Origin: Gammaproteobacteria bacterium MFB021
GTDB taxonomy: Bacteria; Pseudomonadota; Gammaproteobacteria; Pseudomonadales; Halomonadaceae
NCBI GenBank assembly: GCA_000737985.1
Contig: JNVT01000030.1
Location: forward strand, 40,001 to 104,000
DNA length: 64,000 bases
Direction: 5' to 3'
Shown here: piece after piece, positions 1 through 9,668 of the stretch
Numbering within the stretch: the first letter of the stretch is position 1
How the letters are laid out: every line of letters begins with the position of its first letter
The notes under the pieces: model-generated
What the model saw: only the letters and a program-made list of their open reading frames with translations
Databases searched by the model: none
Told to the model about the DNA's origin: nothing
Made by a program: the position numbers and the translations under genes

Positions 1-453
1 TGGCACAGTGTGGTGCTGTTCAACAAGCTGGCGGAGATCGCCCAGCAGTACGTCAAGAAGGGCTCGCGGATCTATATCGAAGGGCGCCTGCAGACCCGCA
101 AGTGGCAGGGGCAGGATGGCCAGGACCGCTACTCCACCGAGATCGTCGGCAACGATATGCAGATGCTCGACTCGCGCAGCGGCCAGGGTGGGGGTGACTA
201 CAACCAGAACCAGTATGGCGGTGCGCCGCAGCAGCCCCAGGGTGGCTATGGTCAGCAGCAGCCCGCGCCGGCCCAGCAGGGCGGCGGCTATGGCCAGCAG
301 CAGCCGGCACCGGCTCAGCAGGGCGGCTACGGCAACCAGCCCCAGCGCCCGCCGCAGAACCAGCCGGCGCCGCAGCCCAACCAGCAGAACGCCAACTACG
401 GCGCGCCGAACCCGGGCAGCTTCGACGATTTCGACGACGAAATCCCGTTCTGA
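1..453 (+). CDS. ssb: Single-stranded DNA-binding protein SSB (5' end cut by window)
   Basis: This protein coats single-stranded DNA during replication, repair and recombination and recruits partners through its acidic tip. The reading frame is open from base 1, so the start and roughly the first 40-50 residues lie outside the window. The visible part has the end of the OB fold ([20 protein letters not shown], then the [13 protein letters not shown] stretch). A long Gln/Gly/Pro-rich linker follows with a duplicated 14-residue unit of the type [14 protein letters not shown]. The C-terminus is the canonical acidic tip ending DDEIPF. A strong terminator follows 24 bases after the stop. The family assignment is certain from the tip and fold; the linker length variation is typical for SSB. 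Confidence 0.96.
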   Translation, partial: WHSVVLFNKLAEIAQQYVKKGSRIYIEGRLQTRKWQGQDGQDRYSTEIVGNDMQMLDSRSGQGGGDYNQNQYGGAPQQPQGGYGQQQPAPAQQGGGYGQQQPAPAQQGGYGNQPQRPPQNQPAPQPNQQNANYGAPNPGSFDDFDDEIPF

Positions 454-476
454 TCCGCCCGCGCGGCACGCAATGA

Positions 477-498
477 CCCCGCCTCGGCGGGGTTTTTT
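477..498 (+). terminator. Rho-independent terminator of ssb
   Basis: A perfect stem CCCCGCC/GGCGGGG with a two-base loop is followed by six T residues, 24 bases after the ssb stop codon. Confidence 0.9.
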
Positions 499-702
499 GT
501 GGCCGCCGTCCCTGGCGGCCACCCTTCGGGCCGTCGCTGCGCGACGTGCAAAACCGCTCCCGGCGGTTTTTGTGATGGCCGCCGTCCCTGGCGGCCACCC
601 TTCGGGCCGTCGCTGCGCGACGTGCAAAACCGCTCCCGACGGTTTTTGTGATGGCCGCCGTCCCTGGCGGTCACCCTTCGGGCCGTCCCTGGCGGCCCCC
701 CT
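499..702 (+). repeat. 76-bp tandem repeat with consecutive hairpins, about 2.6 copies
   Basis: Units begin at 501, 577 and 653 (period exactly 76) and the third is broken off near 702. Each full unit folds into a series of stems: GTGGCCGCC/GGCGGCCAC (499-522), a short CCC-ttc-GGG, CGTCGC/GCGACG (532-546) and AAAACCGC/GCGGTTTT (550-570). The last stem is followed by a T run, so each unit carries its own terminator-like hairpin. A related 75-bp repeat sits after the rpsT terminator at 31154. The remaining 703-854 before the next gene shows no further feature I can name. Confidence 0.85.
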
Positions 703-854
703 TACCTTCCCGGTTGTGCGGCTCGACGCCCCGTGGACGGCGGATTAGAATGGCGTGTTTGATAGCCTTCTAATGATCATCCCGGTGGCGATGCCCGTGT
801 CGCCGCCAGGCTGGGGCCCGGCGGGTCCCGCTTCCAGCTCGAGAGTCTCTTGTC

Positions 855-2909
855 ATGTCACACCGGATACCCGACGCCGTCAGGCTGCCCGAACTGACGC
901 TGCGTGGCGTCCTGCTGGGTGCTGCCATCACCCTGCTGTTCACCGCCTCCAACGTCTATCTGGGGCTCAAGGTGGGCCTCACCTTCGCCTCGGCGATTCC
1001 CGCGGCGGTGATCTCGATGGCGGTGCTCTGCCGCCTGCCCGGCGCCAACAAGCTCGAGAACAACATGGTGCAGACCCAGGCCTCGGCGGCGGGCACCCTC
1101 TCGGCGATCATCTTCGTGCTGCCGGGGCTGTTGATGATCGGCTACTGGCAGGGCTTTCCGTTCTGGCAGACCTCGGCGATCTGCGCCATCGGCGGCATTC
1201 TGGGGGTGCTCTACACCATTCCGCTGCGCCGGGTGATGGTGGTGCAGAGCGATCTGCCCTATCCCGAGGGGATCGCCGCGGCCGAAATCCTCGAGGTCGG
1301 CAGCCAGGCGACCCAGCGTGACGCAGCGGCGTCGGAGAGCACCCGGCACGAGAAGACGGGGGCCGGCGAGATCGCCCTCGGCGCCGGCGTGGCGGCGGCG
1401 TTTGCCTTTGCCAGCGGCGGTCTGCGGCTGCTGGCGGAGAGCATCAGCGTGTGGTTTGCGGTGGGACGCAGCGCCGTTCAGCTCGCTACCGGCTTTTCGC
1501 TGGCGCTGGTCGGAGCCGGCTACCTGGTGGGGATCGTCGGCGGCCTCGCGATGCTGATCGGTACGCTGATCGCCTGGGGCGTCGCCGTCCCCTGGCTCAC
1601 CGCGATCACGCCGGCGGCGGCGGGGCAGGGCCTGGCGGCGGCGTGGATGGCGCTATGGTCGGAGAAGGTGCGCTTCATCGGCGCCGGGACCATCGGCATC
1701 GCCGCACTGTGGACCCTGGCGACGCTGTTCAAGCCGATGCTCCAGGGCATCCGTGCCTCCTTCGGGGCAATGCGTGGTGGCAGCCAGGCGCGCCCGCCGC
1801 GCACCGAGCGAGACCTGCCCGCCGGCCTGCTGCTGGGGCTGACCGCCGTGCTGCTGGTGCTGTTGACGCTGGTGTTCGCGCACTTTCTGCATCAGGCGGC
1901 GCCGACGCTGGCGGCGGCACCGCTATGGACGCTGACGCTGGGCTGCGTGCTGTTCGCCGGCGTGTTCGGTTTTCTGATCGCCGCCGCCTGCGGTTACATG
2001 GCGGGCCTGGTGGGGTCGTCGAGCAGCCCGATCTCGGGCATCGGTATCGTCGCGGTGATCCTGGTGTCGCTGATGCTGCTGGGCTTCGACGCCGTCAGCG
2101 ATGCCCTCGCCAGCCTCGACCCGGCGGTCGCCCAGCGCCTGCCGACGGCGCTGGCGCTGTTCGTCACCTCGGTGATCCTGGCAGTGGCGGCGATCGCCAA
2201 TGACAATCTGCAGGATCTCAAGACCGGCTATCTGGTCGGGGCCACGCCGTGGCGCCAGCAGGTGGCGCTGATCATCGGCTGCGTGGTGGGGGCGCTGGTG
2301 ATCCCGCCGGTACTCTCGCTGCTCTACCACGCCTACGGCTTCGCCGGTGCCATGCCGCGGCCGGGCATGGACCCGTCCCAGGCGCTGGGGGCGCCGCAGG
2401 CCTCCTTGATGACCGCGATCGTGCGCGGTGTCTTCGACCACGATCTCGAGTGGGGCATGCTCGGCATCGGCCTGGCCCTGGGGGCGGCGCTGATCGGCAT
2501 CGACGAGCTGCTGCGCCGGCGCGGCGGCAGCGCACGGCTGCCGGTGCTGGCGGTAGGGATCGGCATCTACCTGCCGCCGAGCATCATCATGCCGCTGGTG
2601 ATCGGTGCCGTGATCGGCTGGCTGATCGAACGGCGCCTGCGTGCTCGCGCCCGGGCCAAGGGCGTCGAGCTGGCGGTCTATGCCGAGCGCCCACGCCGGC
2701 GCGCGGTGCTGCTCGCCTCGGGGCTGATCGTCGGCGAGAGTCTGGTCGGTGTCCTGCTGGCCGGAGTGATCGGGCTGAGCGGCTCGCCGGCACCGCTGGC
2801 ACTGGTCGGTGCCGGGTTTGCCGGCACCGCCCAGTGGCTGGGTTTGGCGGTCTTCGTCGTGGTCTGCCTCGGCTTCTATCGCCGCGTGCTGCGTCCGCAG
2901 GGCGCCTGA
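855..2909 (+). CDS. OPT family oligopeptide transporter
   Basis: This is a 684-residue polytopic inner-membrane protein of the OPT (oligopeptide transporter) family, whose members import peptides or metal chelates by proton symport. The N-terminal part has the typical OPT pattern: a first helix with NVYLGLKVGLTFASAIPAAV, then the NMVQTQASAAGTLSA segment and the SDLPYPEGIAAAEIL segment. About 15 hydrophobic helices are visible, with a hydrophilic loop near residues 150-175 and another near 305-320. The ATG at 855 has only a weak GAGAG upstream but opens directly into the conserved N-terminus. It stands alone: the next gene is on the opposite strand, 19 bases away and convergent. The substrate cannot be read from the sequence. 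Confidence 0.92.
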   Translation: MSHRIPDAVRLPELTLRGVLLGAAITLLFTASNVYLGLKVGLTFASAIPAAVISMAVLCRLPGANKLENNMVQTQASAAGTLSAIIFVLPGLLMIGYWQGFPFWQTSAICAIGGILGVLYTIPLRRVMVVQSDLPYPEGIAAAEILEVGSQATQRDAAASESTRHEKTGAGEIALGAGVAAAFAFASGGLRLLAESISVWFAVGRSAVQLATGFSLALVGAGYLVGIVGGLAMLIGTLIAWGVAVPWLTAITPAAAGQGLAAAWMALWSEKVRFIGAGTIGIAALWTLATLFKPMLQGIRASFGAMRGGSQARPPRTERDLPAGLLLGLTAVLLVLLTLVFAHFLHQAAPTLAAAPLWTLTLGCVLFAGVFGFLIAAACGYMAGLVGSSSSPISGIGIVAVILVSLMLLGFDAVSDALASLDPAVAQRLPTALALFVTSVILAVAAIANDNLQDLKTGYLVGATPWRQQVALIIGCVVGALVIPPVLSLLYHAYGFAGAMPRPGMDPSQALGAPQASLMTAIVRGVFDHDLEWGMLGIGLALGAALIGIDELLRRRGGSARLPVLAVGIGIYLPPSIIMPLVIGAVIGWLIERRLRARARAKGVELAVYAERPRRRAVLLASGLIVGESLVGVLLAGVIGLSGSPAPLALVGAGFAGTAQWLGLAVFVVVCLGFYRRVLRPQGA

Positions 2910-2928
2910 GGGTGGCGCCCGGGGCGGG

Positions 2929-3801
2929 TCATATCGGCAGTGAGAGCGGCGTCGGTGCGCTGCCGCCGATCTCGACCGGGATCTCGAACAGCGCCCCGGC
3001 GAGCGGCTCGTCGGCGCAGCCCACCGCCGCCGAGGTGACGAACAAACGATCGAACGCCTCGCCGCCGAAGGCGCAAGAGGTGGGGCGCGATACCGGCAGC
3101 GCGACCTCGCGGTCGAGGCTGCCGTCGGGGTGATAGCGGGCCACGCGCTGGCCATCCCAGAGTGCCAGCCACAGGCCGCCCTCGCGGTCGCAGGTCATGC
3201 CGTCGGGGTAGCCGCTGCCGGGGGCGAGACGAATGTGCTCACGCTTGCGCGAGAGCTCGCCCGAGTCGCTCAGATCGAAAGCGAAGACAGTCTGGCGGGC
3301 GCTGTCGTTGTGATAGAGTGTGGCCCCGTCGGGTGAGATCGTCGGGCCGTTGGTAATGTGGTAGTCGCGATCCATCTCGACCAGACCGCGGCCATCGAGA
3401 CGATAGAGATAGCCGCCGGCGTGGACTTCGGCATTGTCCATCGAGCCGAACCAAAGCCTGCCGTGGCCATCGCTCTTGGCATCGTTGAGGCGATCCCCCT
3501 CCGGCAGCCACTCGATCGGCGTCAGCCGCTTGCCCGGGCGCGGCCCCTGCTCGAGATCGAAGTCGAGTTCGACCACGCCCGAGCGCAGCCCGGCGACGAA
3601 ACCGCCGGTATCGCGCGGCAGCAGCCAGCAGCACGCCTCGTCCAGCGTCCAGCTGCGCCGGGTGTCGTCCGCCGGGCGCCAGGCGTGGAGGCGGGCGCCG
3701 AGGATATCGACGAACAGCAGCGCGCCGTGGGCCGACGACCAGACGGGACCTTCGCCCAACTGGGCGTTGACTTCCCACAGTGCGATGGCGTCTCGGGACA
3801 T
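2929..3801 (-). CDS. SMP-30/gluconolactonase/LRE family protein, probable sugar lactonase
   Basis: This 290-residue six-bladed beta-propeller belongs to the SMP-30/gluconolactonase family, whose members hydrolyse aldonolactones with a divalent metal. Visible marks are the N-terminal AQLGEGPVW with the metal-binding Glu, the RLNDAKSDGHGRLWFGSM blade, NGPTISPDGATLYHNDS, and the C-terminal PDGMTCDREGGLWLALWDG and RPTSCAFGG motifs typical of arabinono- and gluconolactonases. I chose the ATG at 3801, not the longer frame, because AGGAGA lies seven bases upstream and the family N-terminus starts there. No sugar dehydrogenase or kinase is adjacent, so the sugar it acts on is open. Confidence 0.88.
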   Translation of the reverse strand: MSRDAIALWEVNAQLGEGPVWSSAHGALLFVDILGARLHAWRPADDTRRSWTLDEACCWLLPRDTGGFVAGLRSGVVELDFDLEQGPRPGKRLTPIEWLPEGDRLNDAKSDGHGRLWFGSMDNAEVHAGGYLYRLDGRGLVEMDRDYHITNGPTISPDGATLYHNDSARQTVFAFDLSDSGELSRKREHIRLAPGSGYPDGMTCDREGGLWLALWDGQRVARYHPDGSLDREVALPVSRPTSCAFGGEAFDRLFVTSAAVGCADEPLAGALFEIPVEIGGSAPTPLSLPI

Positions 3802-3992
3802 GGGGTTCTCCTGTCGATGGGGCGGTGGCCTCCAGCATAGCCCGAGTCGACCCTGGGGGCGCCGCGGATTTCCGCGCGGCGAGCCGACACAGATCAAGGA
3901 GAGAACAGCGTGGAAGCTATCCAGATGGGCACCATCGAGGCGCACGTCATCGCGTCACGAGTTATCCAGTCACGAGCCATCGAGGTGGCAGC

Positions 3993-4871
3993 GTGAAGTG
4001 CCTGATCGCCCATCCCCGCCACTGCCTCGGCGTGGCGCTGACGCGTCTCGCCGAGAGCCGCAGCGACATCATTTTCGCGCCGCTAGAGCAGCTGCCGGAT
4101 GCGGCCACGTTGGCGGCAATGGGGGCGGATGCGGTGATCGTGCCGCCGCTCTCTGACCCGGGGCAGGCCGAGCCGGCCGAGGTCTACGCCCACTGCGATC
4201 ATCTCGAGGCGCTGATCGATCTGTGCCGGCAGCAGCAGATCGCGCTGATCTGGTGTGTCTCGGACACCCTGTTCGAGGATGGCGCCGATACTCCGATCGA
4301 CGAGACCGCGATGCCCGCGCCACGCGACGAGACCCTGCGCCGGCTGGTCACCAGCGGTGAGCGACTGCGCGGTCATCCGCGTCACCTGGTATTGCGTCTG
4401 GGGCCGCTGTTCGGGCTCGACGGCGAAGATAGCTGGCTCGGACCGCTGATCGCGGCACTCCAAGGTGGCGAGACGATCCGCTCGGCCCAGGACCTGATCG
4501 TCTGCCCGACCTCGGTCAGCGCGGTGGCGCGGGCGCTTTGCGGCATCCTGCTGCAGCTCGACAGCGGCGCCGGCGCCTGGGGGACCTATCACCTCTGCGG
4601 TGTCGAGCCGATCAGCCGTTACACCTTCGTCTCGGTGGTCAAGACGCAGCTGGCGACGCGCCTGGAAGGGGTCGGCCAGACCGCCGCGCTGGGCGAGCTC
4701 AAGGCGCTCAATCAGCACCACGATACGCCGCTGCGGCGGGTGCTCGACTGCCGCCGGCTACTCGATGTCTTTGGTATTCACCAGAAGGCATGGCGAGTGG
4801 AACTCGGGCTGATGCTGGATAGCTGGTGTCAGCAGCACTACGGAAGCCCGGAAACGGTGGCCGAGACATGA
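3993..4871 (+). CDS. Sugar-nucleotide-binding (RmlD-like) NAD(P)-dependent reductase family protein
   Basis: The 292-residue product looks like a divergent extended short-chain dehydrogenase/epimerase of the RmlD substrate-binding type (dTDP-4-dehydrorhamnose reductase-like). It starts with a beta-strand KCLIAHPRHCLGVALTRLA but lacks a clear glycine-rich TGxxGxxG motif, so cofactor binding is doubtful. Later segments such as RHLVLRLGPLFG and the C-terminal variable domain fit the family. The start is GTG at 3993, preceded by GAGGTGG. Its stop overlaps the start of the acyltransferase gene (ATGA at 4868-4871), so the two are translationally coupled. A role in envelope glycan or lipid metabolism is inference from that coupling only. 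Confidence 0.7.
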   Translation: MKCLIAHPRHCLGVALTRLAESRSDIIFAPLEQLPDAATLAAMGADAVIVPPLSDPGQAEPAEVYAHCDHLEALIDLCRQQQIALIWCVSDTLFEDGADTPIDETAMPAPRDETLRRLVTSGERLRGHPRHLVLRLGPLFGLDGEDSWLGPLIAALQGGETIRSAQDLIVCPTSVSAVARALCGILLQLDSGAGAWGTYHLCGVEPISRYTFVSVVKTQLATRLEGVGQTAALGELKALNQHHDTPLRRVLDCRRLLDVFGIHQKAWRVELGLMLDSWCQQHYGSPETVAET

Positions 4872-5626
4872 ACGTGATTCGCAGTCTGCTCTTCTATGCC
4901 GGCTATTTTCTGGCGATTCTGGTCTCGGGGCTATTGATGCTGCCGCTGGGGCTGATGCTGCCGCTGCGCGGCCGCTTTCGCCTGTTCAACTGCCACAATC
5001 GCTTCATCATGCGCTGGCTGTCGCTGACCTGTGGCGTGCGCTATCGCATCGAGGGGCGCGAGCGCGTGCCCAAGGGGCCCTGTGTGGTGCTGGCCAACCA
5101 CCAGAGCGAGTGGGAGACGGTCTATCTGCAGCTACTCAAGACCCCGATCTGTACGGTGCTCAAGAAGGAGCTGCTGAGCATCCCGCTGTTCGGCTGGGGG
5201 GTACGATTGCTCAAGCCGATCCCGCTGGATCGTTCCAAACCGTCCACCGCCATGCGTCAGGTGCTCTCCCACGGCAAGCAGCGGCTGGACGAGGGGCTTT
5301 CGGTGCTGATCTTCCCCGAGGGCACGCGGGTGGCGCCGGGACAGCGGCGGCGCTTCAACAAGAGCGGTGCGGTGATCGCCTGTCGCGCCGGCGTGCCGGT
5401 GCTGCCGGTGGCGCACAATGCCGGCGAGCGCTGGGGGCGTCACTGGGTCAAGCAGCCCGGCGAGCTGCGGGTGGTGGTGGGCGAGCCGATCGCCACCGAA
5501 GGGCGCACCCCGGATGCCGTGCTGGCGGATGTGGAGCAGTGGATCGAAGCGCGGCTGGGCGAGATCTCCGAGGTGCCGCGGCCACCGCAGGGGGTGCAGG
5601 AGGCGCCCACCAAGCTACCCTCCTGA
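4868..5626 (+). CDS. 1-acyl-sn-glycerol-3-phosphate acyltransferase family protein
   Basis: This 252-residue membrane-bound acyltransferase of the PlsC/LPLAT family probably acylates lysophosphatidic acid or another lysolipid. An N-terminal hydrophobic helix (residues about 9-33) is followed by the catalytic block NHQSEWE, an HX4E form of the usual HX4D motif, which is frequent in this gammaproteobacterial subgroup. The substrate-binding motif FPEGTR is present, as is the proline-containing VPVLPVAHNAG. The ATG at 4868 overlaps the upstream stop. A bidirectional terminator at 5766 separates it from the convergent fabB. The exact acyl acceptor is not determined by sequence. Confidence 0.88.
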   Translation: MNVIRSLLFYAGYFLAILVSGLLMLPLGLMLPLRGRFRLFNCHNRFIMRWLSLTCGVRYRIEGRERVPKGPCVVLANHQSEWETVYLQLLKTPICTVLKKELLSIPLFGWGVRLLKPIPLDRSKPSTAMRQVLSHGKQRLDEGLSVLIFPEGTRVAPGQRRRFNKSGAVIACRAGVPVLPVAHNAGERWGRHWVKQPGELRVVVGEPIATEGRTPDAVLADVEQWIEARLGEISEVPRPPQGVQEAPTKLPS

Positions 5627-5705
5627 GCGCGTCTCCCGCGTCAGCCAGCCTGACGGCAGATGGGGCAGGGCAGAGCCGCGGCTACGCGAGAGGCCGGCTA
5701 TGAAG

Positions 5706-5753
5706 GAGGACTGTCATGAAAGAGGCCTGTCATGAGAGAGGCCTGTCATGAGA
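5706..5753 (+). repeat. 16-bp tandem repeat, three copies
   Basis: Three adjacent 16-bp units of the form GAGGCCTGTCATGAGA (5706, 5722, 5738) occupy the 3' flank of the acyltransferase gene. The first unit differs at two positions and the other two are identical. Confidence 0.9.
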
Positions 5754-5765
5754 GTACCGGCCACG

Positions 5766-5794
5766 AAAAAGGCGCCCCGCGGGGCGCCTTTTTG
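5766..5794. terminator. Bidirectional rho-independent terminator between plsC-like gene and fabB
   Basis: A perfect palindrome GGCGCCCCGCGGGGCGCC is flanked by AAAAA on the left and TTTTT on the right, so it can end transcription from both convergent genes. Confidence 0.92.
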
Positions 5795-5820
5795 CGATCG
5801 AGCTCACAGCGGTCCTGGGT

Positions 5821-7038
5821 TCAGCCGTCGTAGCGATCGAACACCAGACAAGCGTTGGTGCCGCCGAAGCCGAAGCTGTTGGAGAGCACGCGCTTGATGT
5901 CGACGTCGTCGCGGCGCTGGCGCACGATGTCGAAACCGCTGGCCTGTTCATCGAGGTTGTCGATGTTGGCCGAGGCGCACAGGAAGCGGTTCTCCATCAT
6001 CAGCAGCGAGTAGATCGCTTCCTGGACCCCGGTGGCACCCAGCGAGTGGCCGGTCAGCGACTTGGTCGAGCTCATCGCCGGCGTGGTGTCGCCGAACACG
6101 TCACGGATCGCCTTGAGCTCGGCGACATCGCCCACTGGCGTCGAGGTGCCGTGGGTGTTGATGTAGTCGACGCTGCCGTCGAGGCCGGCGAGCGCCTGGC
6201 GCATGCAGCGCGCCGCGCCTTCACCCGAGGGGGCGACCATGTCGTGGCCGTCGGAGGTGGCACCGTAGCCGGTGATCTCGGCATAGATCTTGGCACCGCG
6301 TGCCTTGGCGTGCTCCAGCTCCTCGACCACCAGCATGCCGCCACCGCCGGCGATGATGAAACCATCGCGGTCGGTGTCGTAGGGGCGCGAGGCTTTTTCC
6401 GGCGTGTCGTTGTAGCCGGTGCTCAGCGCGCCCATGGCGTCGAACAGGCACGACAGCGTCCAGTGCTCCTCCTCGCCGCCACCGGCGAAGACCACATCCT
6501 GCTTGCCCAGCTGGATCTGCTCCACCGCGCTGCCGATGCAGTGCGCGGAAGTGGCGCAGGCCGAGGAGATCGAGTAGTTGATCCCCTTGATCTGAAACGG
6601 CGTCGCCAGGCATGCCGAGACGGTGCTGCCCATGGTCCGGGTGACACGATAGGGGCCGACGCGACGCAGGCCCTTCTGGCGCATGATGTCCGCCGCTTCG
6701 ACCTGGTTGGCGCTGGAGGCGCCGCCGGAGCCGGCGATCAAGCCGGTGCGCGGATTCGAGATGGCATCGGCGGCCAGGCCCGAGTCGTCGATCGCCTGCT
6801 GCATGGCGATATAGGCATAGGCCGCGGCGTCGCCCATGAAGCGCAGCTGCTTGCGGTCGACCAGCGCGTCGATGTCGATCTCCACGCTGCCCGCCACCTG
6901 ACTGCGGAAACCGAGCTCGGCGTATTCCGGCTTGTAGCGAATGCCGGAGCGTCCCTGGCGCAGGGCATCCAGTACCTGCCGGGCGTCATTGCCCAGACAG
7001 GACACGATACCCAGTCCGGTGACTACCACTCGTTTCAT
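5821..7038 (-). CDS. fabB: 3-oxoacyl-[acyl-carrier-protein] synthase I
   Basis: FabB is the beta-ketoacyl-ACP synthase needed to elongate cis-unsaturated acyl chains. The 405-residue thiolase-fold protein has the nucleophile Cys161 in SSACATSAH, and the two active-site histidines His296 in NTHGTSTP and His331 in [10 protein letters not shown], at the spacing of E. coli FabB. The N-terminal [17 protein letters not shown] and C-terminal [14 protein letters not shown] are canonical. The start ATG has GGGAGG upstream. It follows fabA after 13 bases in the same direction, so the two form the usual fabAB operon for unsaturated fatty-acid synthesis. Confidence 0.97.
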   Translation of the reverse strand: MKRVVVTGLGIVSCLGNDARQVLDALRQGRSGIRYKPEYAELGFRSQVAGSVEIDIDALVDRKQLRFMGDAAAYAYIAMQQAIDDSGLAADAISNPRTGLIAGSGGASSANQVEAADIMRQKGLRRVGPYRVTRTMGSTVSACLATPFQIKGINYSISSACATSAHCIGSAVEQIQLGKQDVVFAGGGEEEHWTLSCLFDAMGALSTGYNDTPEKASRPYDTDRDGFIIAGGGGMLVVEELEHAKARGAKIYAEITGYGATSDGHDMVAPSGEGAARCMRQALAGLDGSVDYINTHGTSTPVGDVAELKAIRDVFGDTTPAMSSTKSLTGHSLGATGVQEAIYSLLMMENRFLCASANIDNLDEQASGFDIVRQRRDDVDIKRVLSNSFGFGGTNACLVFDRYDG

Positions 7039-7051
7039 GGAAGCCTCCCGC

Positions 7052-7567
7052 TCAGAAAGTCTCAGTGTTGGTGAAAAGGCCGACGCGCAGATCCTTGGCC
7101 TGGTAGATGTCCTTGCCGTCCACCGCCAGGGTGCCGTCGGCGATCCCCAGGACCAGGCGACGCGTGATCACGCGCTTGATCTCGATGTGGTAGGAGACCT
7201 TGCCGGCGTCGGGCAGGATCTGGCCCGAGAACTTGACCTCGCCGCAACCCAGTGCCCGACCGCGCCCCGGATTGCCCAGCCAGCCGAGGTGAAAGCCGAC
7301 CAGCTGCCACATGGCGTCGAGGCCGAGGCAGCCCGGCATCACCGGATCACCGGGAAAATGGCATTGGAAGAACCACAGGTCGGGGTGGATATCCAACTCG
7401 GCGATGATCTCGCCCTTGTGGTACTTGCCGCCATCCTCGTTGATCTGCGTGATGCGATCGAGCATCAGCATGTTGGGAGCGGGGAGCTGGGCGTTGCCGG
7501 GGCCGAACAGTTCCCCCCGGCTGCATTTCAGCAGATCGTCGTGGCTGAAAGAGTGCTGTCTGGTCAC
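7052..7567 (-). CDS. fabA: 3-hydroxydecanoyl-[ACP] dehydratase/isomerase
   Basis: FabA dehydrates 3-hydroxydecanoyl-ACP and isomerises trans-2 to cis-3-decenoyl-ACP, the branch point to unsaturated fatty acids. The sequence has [20 protein letters not shown] with the catalytic His70 and Asp84, plus [20 protein letters not shown] chose the GTG start at 7567 (VTRQHSF), giving 171 residues, the same as Pseudomonas FabA and placing His70 and Asp84 at the classical positions. An upstream ATG at 7606 would add 13 residues without a ribosome-binding site, while GGAACG precedes the GTG. It is the first gene of the fabAB operon. Confidence 0.96.
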   Translation of the reverse strand: MTRQHSFSHDDLLKCSRGELFGPGNAQLPAPNMLMLDRITQINEDGGKYHKGEIIAELDIHPDLWFFQCHFPGDPVMPGCLGLDAMWQLVGFHLGWLGNPGRGRALGCGEVKFSGQILPDAGKVSYHIEIKRVITRRLVLGIADGTLAVDGKDIYQAKDLRVGLFTNTETF

Positions 7568-7662
7568 TAGATCGTTCCGAGAATCGAAAAAGAGTGTGCC
7601 TGGCATGGGTTGCGAGGCGGGGCCAGTCTAATGGCTGTGAGCAGCGAATGCACGTGGGCCAA

Positions 7663-7691
7663 AGGCTAGTCTTGTGCGCTTTTGCGTGCAA
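7663..7691 (-). promoter_or_regulatory. Candidate promoter of fabAB
   Basis: On the minus strand TTGCAC (7691-7686) and TAGCCT (7668-7663) are separated by 17 bases, about 95 bases upstream of the fabA start. Both boxes are imperfect, so this is only a candidate. Confidence 0.25.
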
Positions 7692-7835
7692 TCACCACCC
7701 GCCTGGCGCCGCGCTCGAAGGGTGGCGCCGGCCGCGCTTGCCCTGGCGCGCGCCGAGGGGGCATGATGCGAGGCGGGAGCGATTGGGTGAGTATCGACCT
7801 GAGTCGATTCGTATAACGACCATAACCGAAGATCT

Positions 7836-9668
7836 ATGTGGCCTTCTTTTTCGCTGAATCGACCGCTGGTCTGGCTGGGACTCGCGGCGCTGGCCGCTGC
7901 CAGCCTGTTGCCTTTTCTGATGCTTCGCCTCGCGGCGCTGGCGCTGGTCGTGGTCGGCTTGGCCGATGGCTGGCGCCAGATCCGTCTCGAGCATCAGCGC
8001 CGCCGGCTCAGCGAGCAGGCGCTCGAACTCTCCCAGGACGGCATCATGATCACCAATGCCGCCAATCGTCTGATCACCATCAATCCCGCCTTCACCCAGA
8101 TCACCGGCTATACCCTCGACGAGATCGAGGGGCTCGACCCCTCTGTGCTCTCCTCCGGACGCCACGACAAGGCCTTCTATGAGCGCTACTGGCAGGCGCT
8201 CGCGGCCACCGGGCGCTGGGAGGGCGAAATCTGGAACCAGCGCAAGCACGGCGACCAGTACCCCGAGTGGTTGCGTGTGCGCGCCTGCCACGACAGCAAG
8301 GGGCGGGTGTCGCACTACGTTGGTCTGTTCACCGACATCAGCCGGCACAAGGCGCGCGAACAGGATTTGCGCCGGATCGGCTTCGAAGACCCGCTGACCG
8401 GGCTGCCCAACCGCCGGCGGCTGCACGATCTGCTCGCCTCCCGGCTGCGCCACCTGCGCGCCGGTGAGGGGCTGGACCTGGCGCTGATCGATATCGACGG
8501 CTTCAAGGCGATCAACGACGGCCTCGGCGTGGACAGCGGCGATCGCCTGCTGGCGCGCTTCGGCCAGCGGCTGGCGGCGCAGGTCGCTGGGGGCATCGTG
8601 GGGCGGCTCGGCGGTGACGAGTTCATGGTGATCCGGACCACCACCTTCGACGATCACGAAAAGTGGGTGGCGGGGCTGCGCCGCCACCTGAGCGAGCCGT
8701 TCGAGATCGACGACAACACCCTGCGCCTGGGGCTGACCATTGGCAGCTGCCGCGCGCCGGAGGATGGCAAGGAGGCGGGGGTGCTGTTCCAGCGGTTGGA
8801 ATCGGCGCTCTACAGCGCCAAGCGCCACGGTCGCAACCACGACCGCCGCTTTCGCCCATCGCTGGAGGTCGAGGGTGACCGCCAACTGGCGATCATCAAC
8901 GAGCTGCGCCAGGCACTGGCACAGAACGATCAGCTCGAGGTCTACTACCAGACCCAGCACCGCCTCGACGATGGCGAGCTGATCGGCATGGAGGCGCTAC
9001 TGCGCTGGCACCATCCCAAGGAGGGCATGATCCCGCCCGGCGACTTCATTCCGCTGGCGGAGCGTCATGGGCTGATGCCGGCCCTGGGCGCCTGGGTCAT
9101 CGACCAGGCGGTGGCGCAGCTCGCCAACTGGCGCGACCAGGGGCTGACGGTGGTGCCGGTGTGGGTCAATATCTCCGCCCTGCAGCTGATCCAGGGCGAT
9201 CTCGAGTCGCGTCTGATCTCGACCCTGAGCCAGTACCGGGTGGCGCCGAGCTATCTCGGCCTCGAACTCACCGAGTCGGTGCTGCTCGACGAGCGCGCCG
9301 GCGATATCTCGCCGCGGCTCGAAGCGCTGCGGCGCGAAGGGCTGCAGATCGCGATCGACGATTTCGGCACCGGCTACTCCTCGATGGCCTATCTCAAGCG
9401 GCTGCCGATCGACAAGCTCAAGCTCGACCGCGAGTTCATCCGCGCGCTGCCGCATGACCACGCCGATGCGGCGATCACCTCGGCGGTGCTGGCGATGGCC
9501 CAAGGGCTCAACCTCGACGTGATCGCCGAGGGGGTGGAGACCGAAGCCCAGCGCAGTTTCCTGATGGCGCGTGGCTGCCGTCACGTCCAGGGCTTCCTCT
9601 ATGCCCGCCCGCAACCCGCCAGCGCCGTGGCCCAGCGCTTGAAGCCGGCCAGTGCGACCTACGCCTGA
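7836..9668 (+). CDS. Membrane PAS-GGDEF-EAL cyclic-di-GMP signalling protein
   Basis: The 610-residue protein has two N-terminal membrane helices (residues about 9-45), a PAS domain (about 58-170), a GGDEF diguanylate cyclase domain (about 183-340) and an EAL phosphodiesterase domain (about 355-605). The cyclase signature GGDEF at 259-263 is intact and has no RxxD inhibitory site before it. The EAL domain starts MEALLRW (386) and keeps IDDFGTG (507-513), the ELTES and EGVET blocks, so phosphodiesterase activity is likely. Both activities may coexist and be set by the PAS sensor. It is monocistronic, overlapping by 10 bases the convergent DUF2878 gene. The ligand of the PAS domain is unknown. 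Confidence 0.93.
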   Translation: MWPSFSLNRPLVWLGLAALAAASLLPFLMLRLAALALVVVGLADGWRQIRLEHQRRRLSEQALELSQDGIMITNAANRLITINPAFTQITGYTLDEIEGLDPSVLSSGRHDKAFYERYWQALAATGRWEGEIWNQRKHGDQYPEWLRVRACHDSKGRVSHYVGLFTDISRHKAREQDLRRIGFEDPLTGLPNRRRLHDLLASRLRHLRAGEGLDLALIDIDGFKAINDGLGVDSGDRLLARFGQRLAAQVAGGIVGRLGGDEFMVIRTTTFDDHEKWVAGLRRHLSEPFEIDDNTLRLGLTIGSCRAPEDGKEAGVLFQRLESALYSAKRHGRNHDRRFRPSLEVEGDRQLAIINELRQALAQNDQLEVYYQTQHRLDDGELIGMEALLRWHHPKEGMIPPGDFIPLAERHGLMPALGAWVIDQAVAQLANWRDQGLTVVPVWVNISALQLIQGDLESRLISTLSQYRVAPSYLGLELTESVLLDERAGDISPRLEALRREGLQIAIDDFGTGYSSMAYLKRLPIDKLKLDREFIRALPHDHADAAITSAVLAMAQGLNLDVIAEGVETEAQRSFLMARGCRHVQGFLYARPQPASAVAQRLKPASATYA